Origin: Pseudomonas sp. Au-Pse12
Lineage (GTDB): Bacteria > Pseudomonadota > Gammaproteobacteria > Pseudomonadales > Pseudomonadaceae
Length of the DNA: 64,000 bases
NCBI RefSeq assembly: GCF_021341665.1
Contig: NZ_JAJTTH010000008.1
Span: 62,001 to 126,000, forward strand
Reading direction: 5' to 3'
Part shown: positions 16,492 through 24,843 of the stretch, piece by piece
Numbering within the stretch: the first letter of the stretch is position 1
Layout: the number at the start of each line of letters is the position of its first letter
The notes under the pieces: generated by a model
Told to the model about the DNA's origin: nothing
What the model saw: only the letters and a program-made list of their open reading frames with translations
The model's database searches: none
Made by a program: the position numbers and the translations under genes

Positions 16492-17574
16492 TCAGAGGTT
16501 CAGGGCGAATGTCAGGTAACCCGGATACGCCTGGCGCCAGTCGGCCTGGAAGGTGTGGCCTTCAGCATGCTCATGGCTCTGCACCTGGTTGCCGGGTTCC
16601 AGGGCCTGCTGCGTGGTGGCGGTGAGCTTCTGGTTGCTCTCATGCTCCTTGGCGCCATGAACGATGACGATGCGCTTGTCCCGGGCCTGGGTTTCGCCGA
16701 ACGGAATCCGGTAACCACCGGGGGACAACAGCAAGGCGCCGCTGTATTGCTGCGGGTACTCGGCGATCAGGTGCGAGGCGTGTTCGGCACCTTGTGAGAA
16801 GCCCATCAGGGCGATGCGCGAGTGATCGATGCGGGTCTGCTTTTCCAGCTTCTTCAGCGCCGCGCTGACCGCTTCCTGGGTCGGCGCCACCGAGTTCTGC
16901 TGCCACATGAACGAATGCTCATCGCGCTTGAGGGTGCCGTTGATGCCCACCAGCACGGCTTTCTCGCCCACCAGCTCGGCGCGCATATCGACGCCGTCGC
17001 TGCCCTCGGTGCCGAAACCCGACAGCCAGACCACCACCGGCCAGCCCTCGGCCGGGGCTTTGCCTTGGGGAATGCTGAAGGCCGCAAGGCCCGCGTCCTT
17101 GGCCTTGGCCGGATAATTCTTCTCGGCGGCCTGCAGCAGCTTCTGGTAGGCCGGGGTCTGCTGCAGGGATTGCAGTTCGTCGTCTTCCTTAAGGATGACC
17201 CACTGCCAGAAGCCTCGCTCGCGGGCCTGGTCGAGGAACTCGGCGGCGCGCTTGTTCTTGTCCATGGCGGCCAGGCTGCCAGCGGCCTGGTACGAGGCGT
17301 AGGCATTCTTCGGGTCGAGGCGGGCGGCGGTCAGGTAGTAGGCGAGGGCGCCGGCATAGTTGTCGTGCTGGCTCTTTTCGTTGTCGCCGGCTTCGATGAA
17401 ATCGGCTGGCGTGGCGTCGTCCAGGTACAGGTTGGCCATGGCCGCCATGCCTTGCCAGCGCCCTTTGGCGACATCCTGCTGCTCATCGGCCTGGGCCCAG
17501 GCGGCGCCCAGCGTCAGGGCGGTAAACAGAGAGAGAAACGACAGGGGCAGGCGTACTGCGGCCGGCAACGACAT
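16492..17574 (-). CDS. Secreted alpha/beta-hydrolase (esterase-like) with N-terminal TPR-like helices
   Basis: A 360-residue protein with a signal peptide (LSFLSLFTALTLGAAWAQA), a helical region resembling tetratricopeptide repeats (about residues 70-155) and an alpha/beta-hydrolase domain. The nucleophile elbow is GFSQG with Ser260. VVWLSGFGTEGSDG supplies the oxyanion-hole region, HGAKEHE near 306-312 may hold the acid, and the probable catalytic His340 lies in EGHTF. The substrate is unknown; carboxylesterase- or depolymerase-like families are closest. It converges with nirK, 13 nt apart, and belongs to the accessory block between mag/nirK and ppa. Confidence 0.75.
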   Translation of the reverse strand: MSLPAAVRLPLSFLSLFTALTLGAAWAQADEQQDVAKGRWQGMAAMANLYLDDATPADFIEAGDNEKSQHDNYAGALAYYLTAARLDPKNAYASYQAAGSLAAMDKNKRAAEFLDQARERGFWQWVILKEDDELQSLQQTPAYQKLLQAAEKNYPAKAKDAGLAAFSIPQGKAPAEGWPVVVWLSGFGTEGSDGVDMRAELVGEKAVLVGINGTLKRDEHSFMWQQNSVAPTQEAVSAALKKLEKQTRIDHSRIALMGFSQGAEHASHLIAEYPQQYSGALLLSPGGYRIPFGETQARDKRIVIVHGAKEHESNQKLTATTQQALEPGNQVQSHEHAEGHTFQADWRQAYPGYLTFALNL

Positions 17575-17700
17575 GACTGAGAGTCCTTGTTCAGTGAAGG
17601 AGGTCTCGGGCGGACGCCCAAAACGGCGCGCAGCTTAGCATGGCGGGTCGCCCGGCTGGACGACCCTTGCGGGTGCTGGAGTCAACGCCGCGGCGCTGGA

Positions 17701-18150
17701 TCAGTCGCTCTGATCCGCAGTGGAAATCACTTCGTCGATCTTCCAGCAGCCCTTGTCCTTGACCATCCGCACATCGACCACCTGAGTGGTGTCCGGGGTG
17801 CTGCCCAGGGTCACTTGTTCCTTGGCGCTGGAGCCCTGGATCTGTGGCTCGCTGACCTTGATCTGGGTCAGCCACTCATCCATGTAGTCCTGGGCCTTGA
17901 GGAAGTAGTCCTCTTCCAGGCCGTCGGGGCTGGCCATCTGTTTCTTGATCTTGGCGATCAGCGAGTCCGTGACGTATTTCTTCATCTCCGGGACGCTGTC
18001 GGTGATCGGGTCCTTGTCTTCGCTGAAGGTTTGCAGGTACCAGCTGTAGAACGCCTGGGTGACAGGCTTGGGCGAACTGGCGCAGTCGGCCAGGGCGACC
18101 GACTGATGCATGGCGACCGCCGCCAGCAGCGAGCAGAACAGCATTCTCAT
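17701..18150 (-). CDS. Periplasmic DUF3828 (YbjP/YqhG-like) protein, putative immunity to the adjacent amidase
   Basis: A 149-residue protein with a signal peptide (MRMLFCSLLAAVAMHQSVALA). The start at 18150 is set by that signal peptide; longer frames run back into the upstream gene. The C-terminal VRMVKDKGCWKIDEVIS is the DUF3828 hallmark. It starts 10 nt after the stop of a small CHAP-like amidase that itself has no signal peptide. A secreted partner behind a leaderless peptidoglycan hydrolase is the classic type VI effector-immunity layout, so I read it as Tai-like. Direct evidence for immunity is lacking. Confidence 0.7.
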   Translation of the reverse strand: MRMLFCSLLAAVAMHQSVALADCASSPKPVTQAFYSWYLQTFSEDKDPITDSVPEMKKYVTDSLIAKIKKQMASPDGLEEDYFLKAQDYMDEWLTQIKVSEPQIQGSSAKEQVTLGSTPDTTQVVDVRMVKDKGCWKIDEVISTADQSD

Positions 18151-18160
18151 GGGGAACCCC

Positions 18161-18532
18161 TTACGGATGGCGATAGATTTTGTAGGCAGGCTTCTGCACG
18201 CGATAGGAATGTCCCGGGTAGAAACCGTGCAGTTGCTTGAAGTCTGACACCCAGAGGGTGCCGTTGAACATCGCCATGTGGCCGTGGGGGTGCCCGGGAA
18301 TGGGCTGGATGATGACCACATCGCCCGCTGCGGGCGTCTGGCCGGCCGGCTGCTCGACAAAACCGGCGGAGGTCAATGATGAGCCGAAGTCCTTGGCCGA
18401 GTGCTTCCTGTGCAAAATCACCCCGCCGCCACCGGCTTCGATTGCCTGGCGGGTATAGGCCGCGCAACGCCCGGTGCTGCCGGCGTGAGCGTGAGCGTTC
18501 AAGTGACTGATAGCGGCTTGCTTATTCCACAT
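18161..18532 (-). CDS. CHAP-like peptidoglycan amidase, Tae2 / BPSL0067-like putative type VI effector
   Basis: A 123-residue protein without a signal peptide. STGRCAAYTRQAIEAGG places a candidate catalytic Cys at 23. GDVVIIQPIPGHPHGHMAMF places the candidate catalytic His at 85, in the GHMAMFNG strand typical of CHAP/NlpC folds. From memory it resembles the BPSL0067 family, which includes the Burkholderia type VI amidase effector Tae2. The adjacent periplasmic DUF3828 gene supports an effector-immunity pair. No VgrG, PAAR, Hcp or other secretion gene is nearby, so delivery would rely on a T6SS encoded elsewhere. Substrate and delivery are inferred. Confidence 0.72.
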   Translation of the reverse strand: MWNKQAAISHLNAHAHAGSTGRCAAYTRQAIEAGGGGVILHRKHSAKDFGSSLTSAGFVEQPAGQTPAAGDVVIIQPIPGHPHGHMAMFNGTLWVSDFKQLHGFYPGHSYRVQKPAYKIYRHP

Positions 18533-18724
18533 TCCTTGTCATCCGAGAGTCCTGGAGAGCGGCGATTTTATTCTTGCGCAGGGATGCCGGAAATACTGGC
18601 TAAGTGCCTTGATCTGGGGCTTTGGGGGGCGTGTCACAGTTATACGGCGGATCGATAGAACCGTACGGGAGCTGCGCAGCGGATCAATGCTCGGGCTGTT
18701 CAGTGCGGCAGCAGTTCGAGCGCT

Positions 18725-19876
18725 CTATGCGAGGCTGCCTGTAACCCGGTTACGTCCCTGATCCTTGGCGCTGTACAGCGCTTGATCAGCCAGGGACAGC
18801 AGGCGTGGCAGGTCGTAGCCCAGGCTTTCACTGCTCACCACGCCGATGCTGACGCTGAGCAGCCCAGGTTCCAGCAGCGGCAACCGGGCAAAGGCCTGGC
18901 GAATTCGTTCGGCCACCAGCAAGGCCGCCTGTTCATCGGTCGAGGCCAACAGGCAGGCGAACTCCTCGCCGCCGATACGGGCAAATACTCCTTTCCCGCG
19001 CAGGTTTTCTGAAAGTACCTGGCTGAAGGCAATCAGCGCCTGGTCGCCCGTGTGGTGGCCGAAGGCATCGTTCAAGCGCTTGAAGTGGTCCAGGTCGCAC
19101 AGCAGCAAGGCTATTGGCACGGCGTGACGCTGGCATTCGATCAGCAGCCGCTCGCCATTGACCATAAAGGCCCGGCGGTTGCCGATACCGGTCAGGGCGT
19201 CGCAGAAGGCCGCTTCCTTGAAGCGCCGTTCAACCCGCTCCTTGACCATGGACAGCGTCACATAGGCAATACCGATCACATAGAGCATCGATTCGAACAG
19301 CATCAAGGAGAAAAGCATCGCGCCGGTGTTGTCGCCTTTCAGCGCCTGATCCATGGCCAGGCCCTGGTCAATCACGGCGCGCACGCTGTAGTACGTGGTG
19401 TGCAGCAGGGTCAGAAGCAAGGCTGGCATATAGGCAACCTCCAGCTGCCGGCGGCTGCGCCAGAACTCCAGCAGGGTCAGCAGGCCGTAGCCGACTGTCA
19501 GCAGTGAGTAGGCCGAGACCCGCACCGTCATTGACTGGTAGAACGCCGGGAGCAGGCACAGCGCTAGCCATATGCCGGCACCGGCGAGCATGCCCGGGAC
19601 ATGCGGCGAGCGCCCGGCAAAGACCCGCATCGCCGTCCAGTTGAGGGCCGCGCTCAACAGCAGGACCACGTTGCCGAGGATCTTCGGCACGTAGTCCATA
19701 CCCATGCCGCGCAGGCTGACCAGCACCATGCCCACTGCCGCCAGGAGCATCATGGCGCCCAGGTAGGCCAGCGGGCGCTCGCGGGTTTCCCGTAGCCAGG
19801 CGTGGAAGGTCAGCAGGCTCATCAGAAAGAAAATGAACACCGAGACTACGAGCAGGGTCGGGATGTGCAGGGCCAT
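18725..19876 (-). CDS. Membrane diguanylate cyclase (GGDEF protein)
   Basis: A 383-residue protein with about six hydrophobic segments in residues 5-210 and a C-terminal GGDEF domain (about 215-383). The active-site loop is GGEEF at 302-306, a variant compatible with activity. DALTGIGNRRAF and LLLCDLDHFKRLNDAFGHHTGD are the conserved substrate- and metal-binding stretches. The allosteric RxxD inhibitory site is absent (RGKG at that position). Known role: synthesis of cyclic-di-GMP from two GTP. The start at 19876 begins the first hydrophobic segment; the ribosome-binding site is close, so a different start is possible. Confidence 0.88.
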   Translation of the reverse strand: MALHIPTLLVVSVFIFFLMSLLTFHAWLRETRERPLAYLGAMMLLAAVGMVLVSLRGMGMDYVPKILGNVVLLLSAALNWTAMRVFAGRSPHVPGMLAGAGIWLALCLLPAFYQSMTVRVSAYSLLTVGYGLLTLLEFWRSRRQLEVAYMPALLLTLLHTTYYSVRAVIDQGLAMDQALKGDNTGAMLFSLMLFESMLYVIGIAYVTLSMVKERVERRFKEAAFCDALTGIGNRRAFMVNGERLLIECQRHAVPIALLLCDLDHFKRLNDAFGHHTGDQALIAFSQVLSENLRGKGVFARIGGEEFACLLASTDEQAALLVAERIRQAFARLPLLEPGLLSVSIGVVSSESLGYDLPRLLSLADQALYSAKDQGRNRVTGSLA

Positions 19877-20017
19877 GTCCTGGGGTCTCGTTAACGTCGT
19901 CTCTAGGGCGAGGCAGCAAAGCCGGCTGCCGGAAAGTGGGCGAATTGCCATCAAGGGACGGGATTGTAGCGAGAACTTATGGGCCACGGTGAATGTTGCT
20001 ACAACAACTCTCCGAGC

Positions 20018-20509
20018 CTAACGGAACACCCCGCAGACCGCGTTGCCCTGGTACCCATGCATGATCGGCCCCAGGAACATGAACGGGCCGCAGGCGTAAA
20101 ACTCCGAGCTGATTTTGTGGCTTGAGTACAGCAATGGGGCTTCGATACCGCCTATATCGTTGCCGTATGAGGTGGCGCTGTAGGACTCGCAAACCGGTAG
20201 TTTCAGGGGGATGGGCAGAATAACGGCCCAGACGGTGGTGCCACACCACTGGCGTTCGGGTGTGCTCTTCTGCGTACGGGTGATGACCGGTGTCATGGCG
20301 TTGCCGATGAGTGTTTGGTGAGCTGCGGTTTTTGTGACCTGCTCTTCGGGCATGTCCACCCAGGCACCGACACAGCCGCAGAGGCCAAGGGCTGCCAGTG
20401 CGGCCAGCAGCGCGCATTGCATGGCCCGCCGCAAGGCGCGCGTGGTCAAGGGCGCGGGTATTGTTGCCTGAGGGGGGAGCGGAGCTGCAAAGCTTAGTCG
20501 GTCGTGCAT
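20018..20509 (-). CDS. Hypothetical lipoprotein
   Basis: I do not recognise this family. The frame from 20509 gives 163 residues, but the second methionine at 20422 (MQCALLAALAALGLCGCVGAW) gives a more typical lipoprotein signal with Cys after LCG. The mature part contains MPEEQVTKTAAHQTL and several cysteines (QWCGTT, LPVCES, YACGPF, AVCGVF), which may form disulphides in the periplasm. It lies on the minus strand between the GGDEF gene and ppa, within the accessory block. Function unknown. Confidence 0.55.
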   Translation of the reverse strand: MHDRLSFAAPLPPQATIPAPLTTRALRRAMQCALLAALAALGLCGCVGAWVDMPEEQVTKTAAHQTLIGNAMTPVITRTQKSTPERQWCGTTVWAVILPIPLKLPVCESYSATSYGNDIGGIEAPLLYSSHKISSEFYACGPFMFLGPIMHGYQGNAVCGVFR

Positions 20510-20560
20510 CCTGCACCTGCTGTCAGAGTGGCCAGTGCTTCCCGTGCCCGGGTTTCAGGC

Positions 20561-20587
20561 ATTAAAAAGCCGGCTTGTGGCCGGCTT
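20561..20587 (-). terminator. Orphan minus-strand intrinsic terminator
   Basis: AAGCCGG (20567-20573) pairs perfectly with CCGGCTT (20581-20587). On the minus strand the hairpin is followed by TTTTTAAT. ppa has its own terminator 300 bp upstream, so this one must serve another minus-strand transcript, possibly the 26-codon frame at 20606-20686 or a small RNA. Confidence 0.65.
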
Positions 20588-20605
20588 CTCGGGGACTGGC
20601 TTGGT

Positions 20606-20686
20606 TCATTTTTGGTAAACCGCACCAGCCTTCAAAACGTACACCCAGCTCTTGCGGCTGGCTGTGGGACTGGGCGGGAAAGTCAT
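20606..20686 (-). CDS. Possible 26-residue small protein
   Basis: A short frame beginning MTFPPSPTASRKSWVYVLKA and ending GAVYQK stops 19 nt before an intrinsic terminator. A -10-like TATGCT lies at 20742-20747 on the same strand, but I find no convincing -35, and the ribosome-binding site (AAGCGG) is weak and close. I do not recognise the peptide. The alternative is a small RNA or a decayed gene between the terminator of ppa and this one. The rest of the 20510-20955 gap holds only a REP-like element and the ppa terminator. Confidence 0.25.
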   Translation of the reverse strand: MTFPPSPTASRKSWVYVLKAGAVYQK

Positions 20687-20851
20687 CCGCTTCGTCGGGC
20701 GATCTGACCGCAGAAAGGGTCGATGCGCAAATGTGGGGCGCAGCATACGCAGGTTCGCCGGGAATTCCCAGTGCAAAGCGCGATCCAGAGGCCTTGAGGG
20801 CGAAAATAGTGCGTGGGAATTTGTTGCGCGATGCGTATCTGGTGCAAGCCC

Positions 20852-20879
20852 GTTCGCTGGCAAGCCGGTTCCTGCGGGA
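20852..20879. repeat. Single REP-like element
   Basis: TTCGCTGGCAAGCCGGTTCC followed by TGCGGGAA is the stem-loop plus tail typical of Pseudomonas REP sequences and is closely similar to the first arm of the element at 37647. It sits just beyond the ppa terminator. Confidence 0.6.
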
Positions 20880-20891
20880 AATCGCGGGCAC

Positions 20892-20918
20892 AAAAAAGCC
20901 CCGATCACTCGGGGCTTT
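20892..20918 (-). terminator. Rho-independent terminator of ppa
   Basis: GCCCCGA (20898-20904), a TCAC loop and TCGGGGC (20909-20915) form a perfect 7-bp stem. On the minus strand it is followed by six T, 38 nt after the ppa stop. Confidence 0.85.
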
Positions 20919-20955
20919 CTCTTGAAGCGTGTCGCTAGCAGCTTGCAGCTGCTTC

Positions 20956-21483
20956 TCAGCCTTTGTAGGCCGCGACCGACTTCAGGATCTCGGCACGGGC
21001 CGCGTCAGCGTTGCCCCAACCGTCGATCTTCACCCACTTGCCTTTTTCGAGGTCTTTGTAGTTCTCGAAGAAGTGCTTGATCTGTTCCAGCAGCAGGGCT
21101 GGCAGGTCGGTGTATTCCTTCACGTCCACGTACAGCTGGGACAGCTTGTCGTGAGGAACCGCGATCACTTTGGCATCGCCGCCGCCGTCGTCGGTCATGT
21201 TCAGGATGCCCACTGGACGGGCGCGGATCACCGAGCCTGGCGCTACTGGGTAAGGGGTCACGACCAGCACGTCGAGGGGGTCGCCGTCGTCAGCCAGGGT
21301 GTTGGGGATGAAGCCGTAGTTGGCCGGGTAGAACATTGGGGTGGCCATGAAACGGTCAACGAACAGGCAGTCGCTGTCTTTGTCGATTTCGTATTTGATC
21401 GGCGCGTGGTTGGCCGGGATTTCGATAGCGACGTAGATGTCGTTCGGCAGGTCTTTGCCCGCCGGAATCTTGCTGTAGCTCAT
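20956..21483 (-). CDS. ppa: Inorganic pyrophosphatase (family I)
   Basis: A 175-residue cytoplasmic enzyme that hydrolyses pyrophosphate to two phosphates and so drives biosynthetic reactions forward. The family I signature is DDGDPLDVLV with metal-binding aspartates. YEIDKDSDCLFVDRF and YPANYGFIPNTLADD are the flanking active-site strands, and KWVKIDGW is near the end. Length matches bacterial Ppa. It is monocistronic, with its own terminator. Confidence 0.97.
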   Translation of the reverse strand: MSYSKIPAGKDLPNDIYVAIEIPANHAPIKYEIDKDSDCLFVDRFMATPMFYPANYGFIPNTLADDGDPLDVLVVTPYPVAPGSVIRARPVGILNMTDDGGGDAKVIAVPHDKLSQLYVDVKEYTDLPALLLEQIKHFFENYKDLEKGKWVKIDGWGNADAARAEILKSVAAYKG

Positions 21484-21544
21484 TGGGCGTTGCCCCCGTT
21501 AGTTGACCAAATGACTTGGCCGGATTGACCAAAAAGTGGCGGCG

Positions 21545-21550
21545 ATTATA
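21545..21550 (-). promoter_or_regulatory. Candidate -10 element of ppa
   Basis: A perfect TATAAT reads on the minus strand 62 nt upstream of the ppa start. No good -35 is visible at 16-18 bp. The rest of the 240-bp gap between ppa and the zinc peptidase gene shows nothing else I can support. Confidence 0.4.
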
Positions 21551-21723
21551 GACACACTCCGCTACCGATGCTACGTGCCAAGGGTCGTAGAACCTTGGTT
21601 GTACTGTCGCGCAGAGCTGTTCGGGCGGGCCGTGCGACCGGCGGTTTGGCCATCGGTCGGCAGGCGGGGCAGTGGTCTTTCAACTGGCCTTCAGATGAAC
21701 AGCTTAAATGGCGCGACAGGACA

Positions 21724-22536
21724 TTAGTGGTGCGTTTGATAGACCGGGTCTTCAGCTTGAAGTTGCTGCAGCCGGGCCAATGGATTCTGCCGATAAAACA
21801 ACTGCAACTGTGCATAGACTTTCGGATAAGCCGCCACCAGCAAGTCCGGGGCGCTGAAGAAGTATTCGCTGGTGACGGCGAAGAACTCGGCCGGGTTTTC
21901 CGCCGCATAGGGGTCAATGGCGGTTTCTGCGTCCGGGTTGCGGTCCAGCTGGCGGTTGAGGTCGTCGTAGGCGTGCTGCATTACGTGCGCCCAGTCGCTG
22001 ACCCGCATGTCGCTGTGCAGCGGTGGCAGGCCGTTGGCGTCGCCGTTGAGCATGTCCAGCTTGTGGGCCAGTTCGTGGATCACCAGGTTGTAGGCTTCCC
22101 AGCCCCCGCTGGCCAGGACTCCGGGCCAGGCGAGGATGATCGGCCCCTGCTGCCAGGCTTCGCCACTGTGCTCGCCATCCCATTCGTGCTCGATGCCGCT
22201 GGCATCGCGATGGCGCTGGGGGCTGAGGAAGTCGTCGGGGTAAAGGATGATTTCGTGGAAACCCTGATACCAGTTCAGGTCTCCCAGGTGCAGCAGGGGC
22301 AGTTGCGCCTGGGCCGCCAGCAGCAGGCGCTGTTCCTGATGCAGCTCGACCCCGGGCAAGGCCGTCAGGTGTTTGTCGTCGAGAAACAGCACGCTGGCTT
22401 CGCGCAGCCATTGATCCTCGGCGGCGCTGATGCCGTCGAGGAAGGGCAGGTGCTGGCGCACCCGCTGCCAGGTTTCATCGCTGACCGGATGCTTGGCCAG
22501 CCGGCGCTTGCGGCGCCAGGCGCTGAGGGACCACAT
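21724..22536 (-). CDS. MtfA-type zinc peptidase (M90 family)
   Basis: A 270-residue protein with the zincin motif VIHELAHKLD (HExxH) and a downstream glutamate in ENPAEFFAVTSEYFF, as in E. coli MtfA. It also has the conserved GEAWQQGPIILAW substrate-strand region. MtfA is a cytosolic metallopeptidase that responds to Mlc and affects PtsG regulation in enterics; in Pseudomonas the partner is not established. It starts 5 nt after the stop of the upstream dedA gene, so the two are probably co-transcribed. Confidence 0.88.
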   Translation of the reverse strand: MWSLSAWRRKRRLAKHPVSDETWQRVRQHLPFLDGISAAEDQWLREASVLFLDDKHLTALPGVELHQEQRLLLAAQAQLPLLHLGDLNWYQGFHEIILYPDDFLSPQRHRDASGIEHEWDGEHSGEAWQQGPIILAWPGVLASGGWEAYNLVIHELAHKLDMLNGDANGLPPLHSDMRVSDWAHVMQHAYDDLNRQLDRNPDAETAIDPYAAENPAEFFAVTSEYFFSAPDLLVAAYPKVYAQLQLFYRQNPLARLQQLQAEDPVYQTHH

Positions 22537-22541
22537 GCGCT

Positions 22542-23198
22542 TTAGCGGGTTTCGGCTTTTTCGGCGTTGCGGCCCAAACGGCTGCGCAATACGCCAATGA
22601 TCATTGGCACCAGGGACAGGAGGATGATGGCCACCACCAGCAGCGAGAGGTTTTTCTTGATGAACGGCACGTTGCCGAAGAAGTAGCCCAGGGTCACCAG
22701 GCCGCCGACCCAGAGGATGGTGCCGGCCACGCTGAAGGCGAAGAACCGCGGGTAAGGCATGCGCGCCACGCCGGCGACGAAGGGCGCGAAGGTGCGGATG
22801 ATCGGCAGGAAACGCGCCAGGGTCACGGTCTTGCCGCCGTGCTTTTCATAGAAATCGTGGGTTTTCTGCAGGTAGTCGCGGCGGAAGATTTTCGAATTGG
22901 GGTTGCTGAACAACCGCTCTCCCGCTGTTCGCCCGATTACGTAGTTGGTGCTGTCGCCGAGGATCGCCGCCAGCATCAGCAGGCCGCCCAGCAGCACCGG
23001 GTCCATGCCACCGCCTGCGGCCACGGCGCCGGCGATGAACAGCAGGGAGTCCCCGGGCAGGAACGGCGTCACCACCAGGCCGGTTTCACAGAAAATCACC
23101 AGGAACAGGATGGCGTAGATCCAGGGCCCGTAGTTGGTCACCAGCATGTCGAGATAAACGTCGAGATGAAGGATTAGGTCGATCGGGTTGAAATCCAT
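22542..23198 (-). CDS. DedA-family membrane protein
   Basis: A 218-residue polytopic inner-membrane protein. Family motifs include FCETGLVVTPFLPGDSLLF, LGDSTNYVIGRTAG and the cytoplasmic RFLPIIRTFAPFVAGVARMP stretch with its conserved arginines. DedA proteins are implicated in phospholipid or undecaprenyl-phosphate flipping and envelope homeostasis. It is first in a two-gene unit with the zinc peptidase. A second DedA domain occurs at 42.6-43.9 kb, fused to PAP2. The specific substrate cannot be told from sequence. Confidence 0.92.
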   Translation of the reverse strand: MDFNPIDLILHLDVYLDMLVTNYGPWIYAILFLVIFCETGLVVTPFLPGDSLLFIAGAVAAGGGMDPVLLGGLLMLAAILGDSTNYVIGRTAGERLFSNPNSKIFRRDYLQKTHDFYEKHGGKTVTLARFLPIIRTFAPFVAGVARMPYPRFFAFSVAGTILWVGGLVTLGYFFGNVPFIKKNLSLLVVAIILLSLVPMIIGVLRSRLGRNAEKAETR

Positions 23199-23410
23199 TG
23201 GGGCACCTGTGATGACAGCCTGGCTCGGCAGGCCTGTGCGATGACTCGGAGAAAGAGACTACAGGGGTATGTAGCTTTTCTTACGATCCGAAAAGGTCGG
23301 CATTATAAAGGCTGATAAGTGAAATGCGTGTTCAGATTGTAGCGGGGCGTTTCGGCCTGGCGGGTCGCTGAGCGAATGCCGGGAGGGCGCGCGGGCCTGG
23401 GCCGAAAAGA

Positions 23411-23432
23411 ACAAAGCGGCCCTGAGGCCGCT
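23411..23432 (-). terminator. Terminator of the GNAT gene
   Basis: AGCGGCC (23415-23421) and GGCCGCT (23426-23432) form a perfect stem. The minus strand continues TTGTTCTTTT. It lies 11 nt beyond the stop of the acetyltransferase gene. The remaining gap to dedA (23199-23410) shows no gene. Confidence 0.7.
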
Positions 23433-23442
23433 GTCTGCAGGA

Positions 23443-23901
23443 TCAGTCGTCGCCGAGTGGCAGGATGTAGTTCTTGAACTCGGTGTCTTCACGAAAGCCC
23501 ATGGATTCGTAGGTTTTCTGCGCCACTTGGTTGTTGCTGCTGGTGGACACTCGAAGGCGCACGGCATTGGATTCCTTGGCCATTTTCTTCGCGGTGCGCA
23601 TCAGGTTATCGGCCACCAGCTGACGGCGTGCGTCTTCGGCGACGTAGATATCGTTGAGAATCCACACGCGCTTGAGGGACAGCGAAGAAAAGCTCGGGTA
23701 CAGCTGGCAAAAGCCCAGCAACTTGTTGCTGTCATCATCGGCCAGGGCCAGGTAGATCACCGACTCCTTGCGTCGCAGGCGCTTTTCCAGAAAGGCCCGG
23801 GACGAATCCGGATAGGGCAGGGCGCTATAGAATTCGCGGTATTTGACGAATAGCGGGGTCAACAGATCCAGGTGCTCGAGGGTTGCTTGAGTTATCCGCA
23901 T
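23443..23901 (-). CDS. GNAT-family N-acetyltransferase
   Basis: A 152-residue protein with the GNAT fold: LLGFCQLYPSFSSLSLKRVWILNDIYV as the core strands, then VAEDARRQLVADNLM as the acetyl-CoA pyrophosphate loop (a divergent Q/RxxGxA), and QVAQKTYESMGFRED near the end. It transfers an acetyl group from acetyl-CoA to an unknown amine. I started at MRITQATLEHLD (23901) because longer frames add unrelated sequence. It is monocistronic and followed by a terminator. Confidence 0.85.
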   Translation of the reverse strand: MRITQATLEHLDLLTPLFVKYREFYSALPYPDSSRAFLEKRLRRKESVIYLALADDDSNKLLGFCQLYPSFSSLSLKRVWILNDIYVAEDARRQLVADNLMRTAKKMAKESNAVRLRVSTSSNNQVAQKTYESMGFREDTEFKNYILPLGDD

Positions 23902-24007
23902 GGTGGCTCTCAACTTCAAGTGGATGTGACGGCACAGGTTGGATGACTCGGACAGCCGTGTTGCGATGCTGCCCAAAGCGGCAAAAAAGCGCAATCGTCT
24001 TGCAACG

Positions 24008-24832
24008 TCACGCTTGTGGCGGGCTCAGGAGGAAATTGCCCTTCATATTCGCCGGCTCGTCGCTGTCCAGGGTCTGCACTTGTGCCTCGTCTTTGAGGTT
24101 CACCCCTGACAGTTGCCGGCGGCAGGCTTCACGCATCAGGTACAGCAGGCGGTGGGCGGCCATGCCATAGCTCAGGCCCTCCAGGCGTACATTGGAGATG
24201 CAGTTGCGGTAGGCGTCGGTGAGGCCGACTTTCGGCTGGTAGGTGAAATACAGCCCCAGGCTGTCGGGGGAGCTGAGCCCCGGGCGTTCGCCGATCAGGA
24301 TCACCGTCATCTTTGCCCCCAGCAGTTGGCCGACCTCGTCGGCCACGGCCACCCGTCCCTGTTCCACCAGGACCACCGGTGACAACGACCAGCCTTCGGC
24401 GGCGGTCTGTTCTTCCATGCGGGCCAGGAACGGCAAGGTGTGGCGATGCACCGCCAGGGCCGACAGGCCGTCGGCCACTACCACGGCCAGGTCGACTCCA
24501 CCGGGATGGGCGCTGGCGTAATCGCGCAGGCTCTGGGCCGACTCGTCGCTGAGCCGGCGACCCAGGTCGGGGCGTTGCAGGTAGCTGTGGCGATCGGTGG
24601 CGGCGCTGTGCAGCAGCAGGCTGTCACGCCCGCGCTCGGCCAACTGCGCGCTCAGGCCGGAGTGGTCGAAGGGCAGGTGCACGGCGTCGCGGGCCTGGGC
24701 GTGGGCAAACTGGAAGTCCAGTTGGGCGCCGGTGGGCAGGCTGGTGCCGGTGCGACCCAGGGCAATCCGCGCCGGGGTCAGGCGGCGCAGTTCCAGCCAG
24801 GGGTTCTGTGAGTCGGTCGGATGTTTTTGCAT
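24008..24832 (-). CDS. eutC: Ethanolamine ammonia-lyase small subunit
   Basis: A 274-residue EutC. With EutB it forms the adenosylcobalamin-dependent enzyme converting ethanolamine to acetaldehyde and ammonia. Recognisable stretches are VVVADGLSALAVHRHTLPFL, QGRVAVADEVGQLLGAKM, ILIGERPGLSSPDSLG and NCISNVRLEGLSYGMAAHRL, the cobalamin-binding part of the small subunit. It follows eutB by 11 nt and ends the eut transcription unit. It is a separate gene from the EutC-like domain fused to EutB upstream. Confidence 0.96.
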   Translation of the reverse strand: MQKHPTDSQNPWLELRRLTPARIALGRTGTSLPTGAQLDFQFAHAQARDAVHLPFDHSGLSAQLAERGRDSLLLHSAATDRHSYLQRPDLGRRLSDESAQSLRDYASAHPGGVDLAVVVADGLSALAVHRHTLPFLARMEEQTAAEGWSLSPVVLVEQGRVAVADEVGQLLGAKMTVILIGERPGLSSPDSLGLYFTYQPKVGLTDAYRNCISNVRLEGLSYGMAAHRLLYLMREACRRQLSGVNLKDEAQVQTLDSDEPANMKGNFLLSPPQA

Positions 24833-24843
24833 GAGCCTGTTCC

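Noticed and set aside
20606..20686. The peptide segment KSWVYVLKAGAVYQK as a GIY-YIG nuclease remnant.
   Set aside because: The match is limited to a few residues, and no downstream conserved Arg/Glu region exists in any frame.
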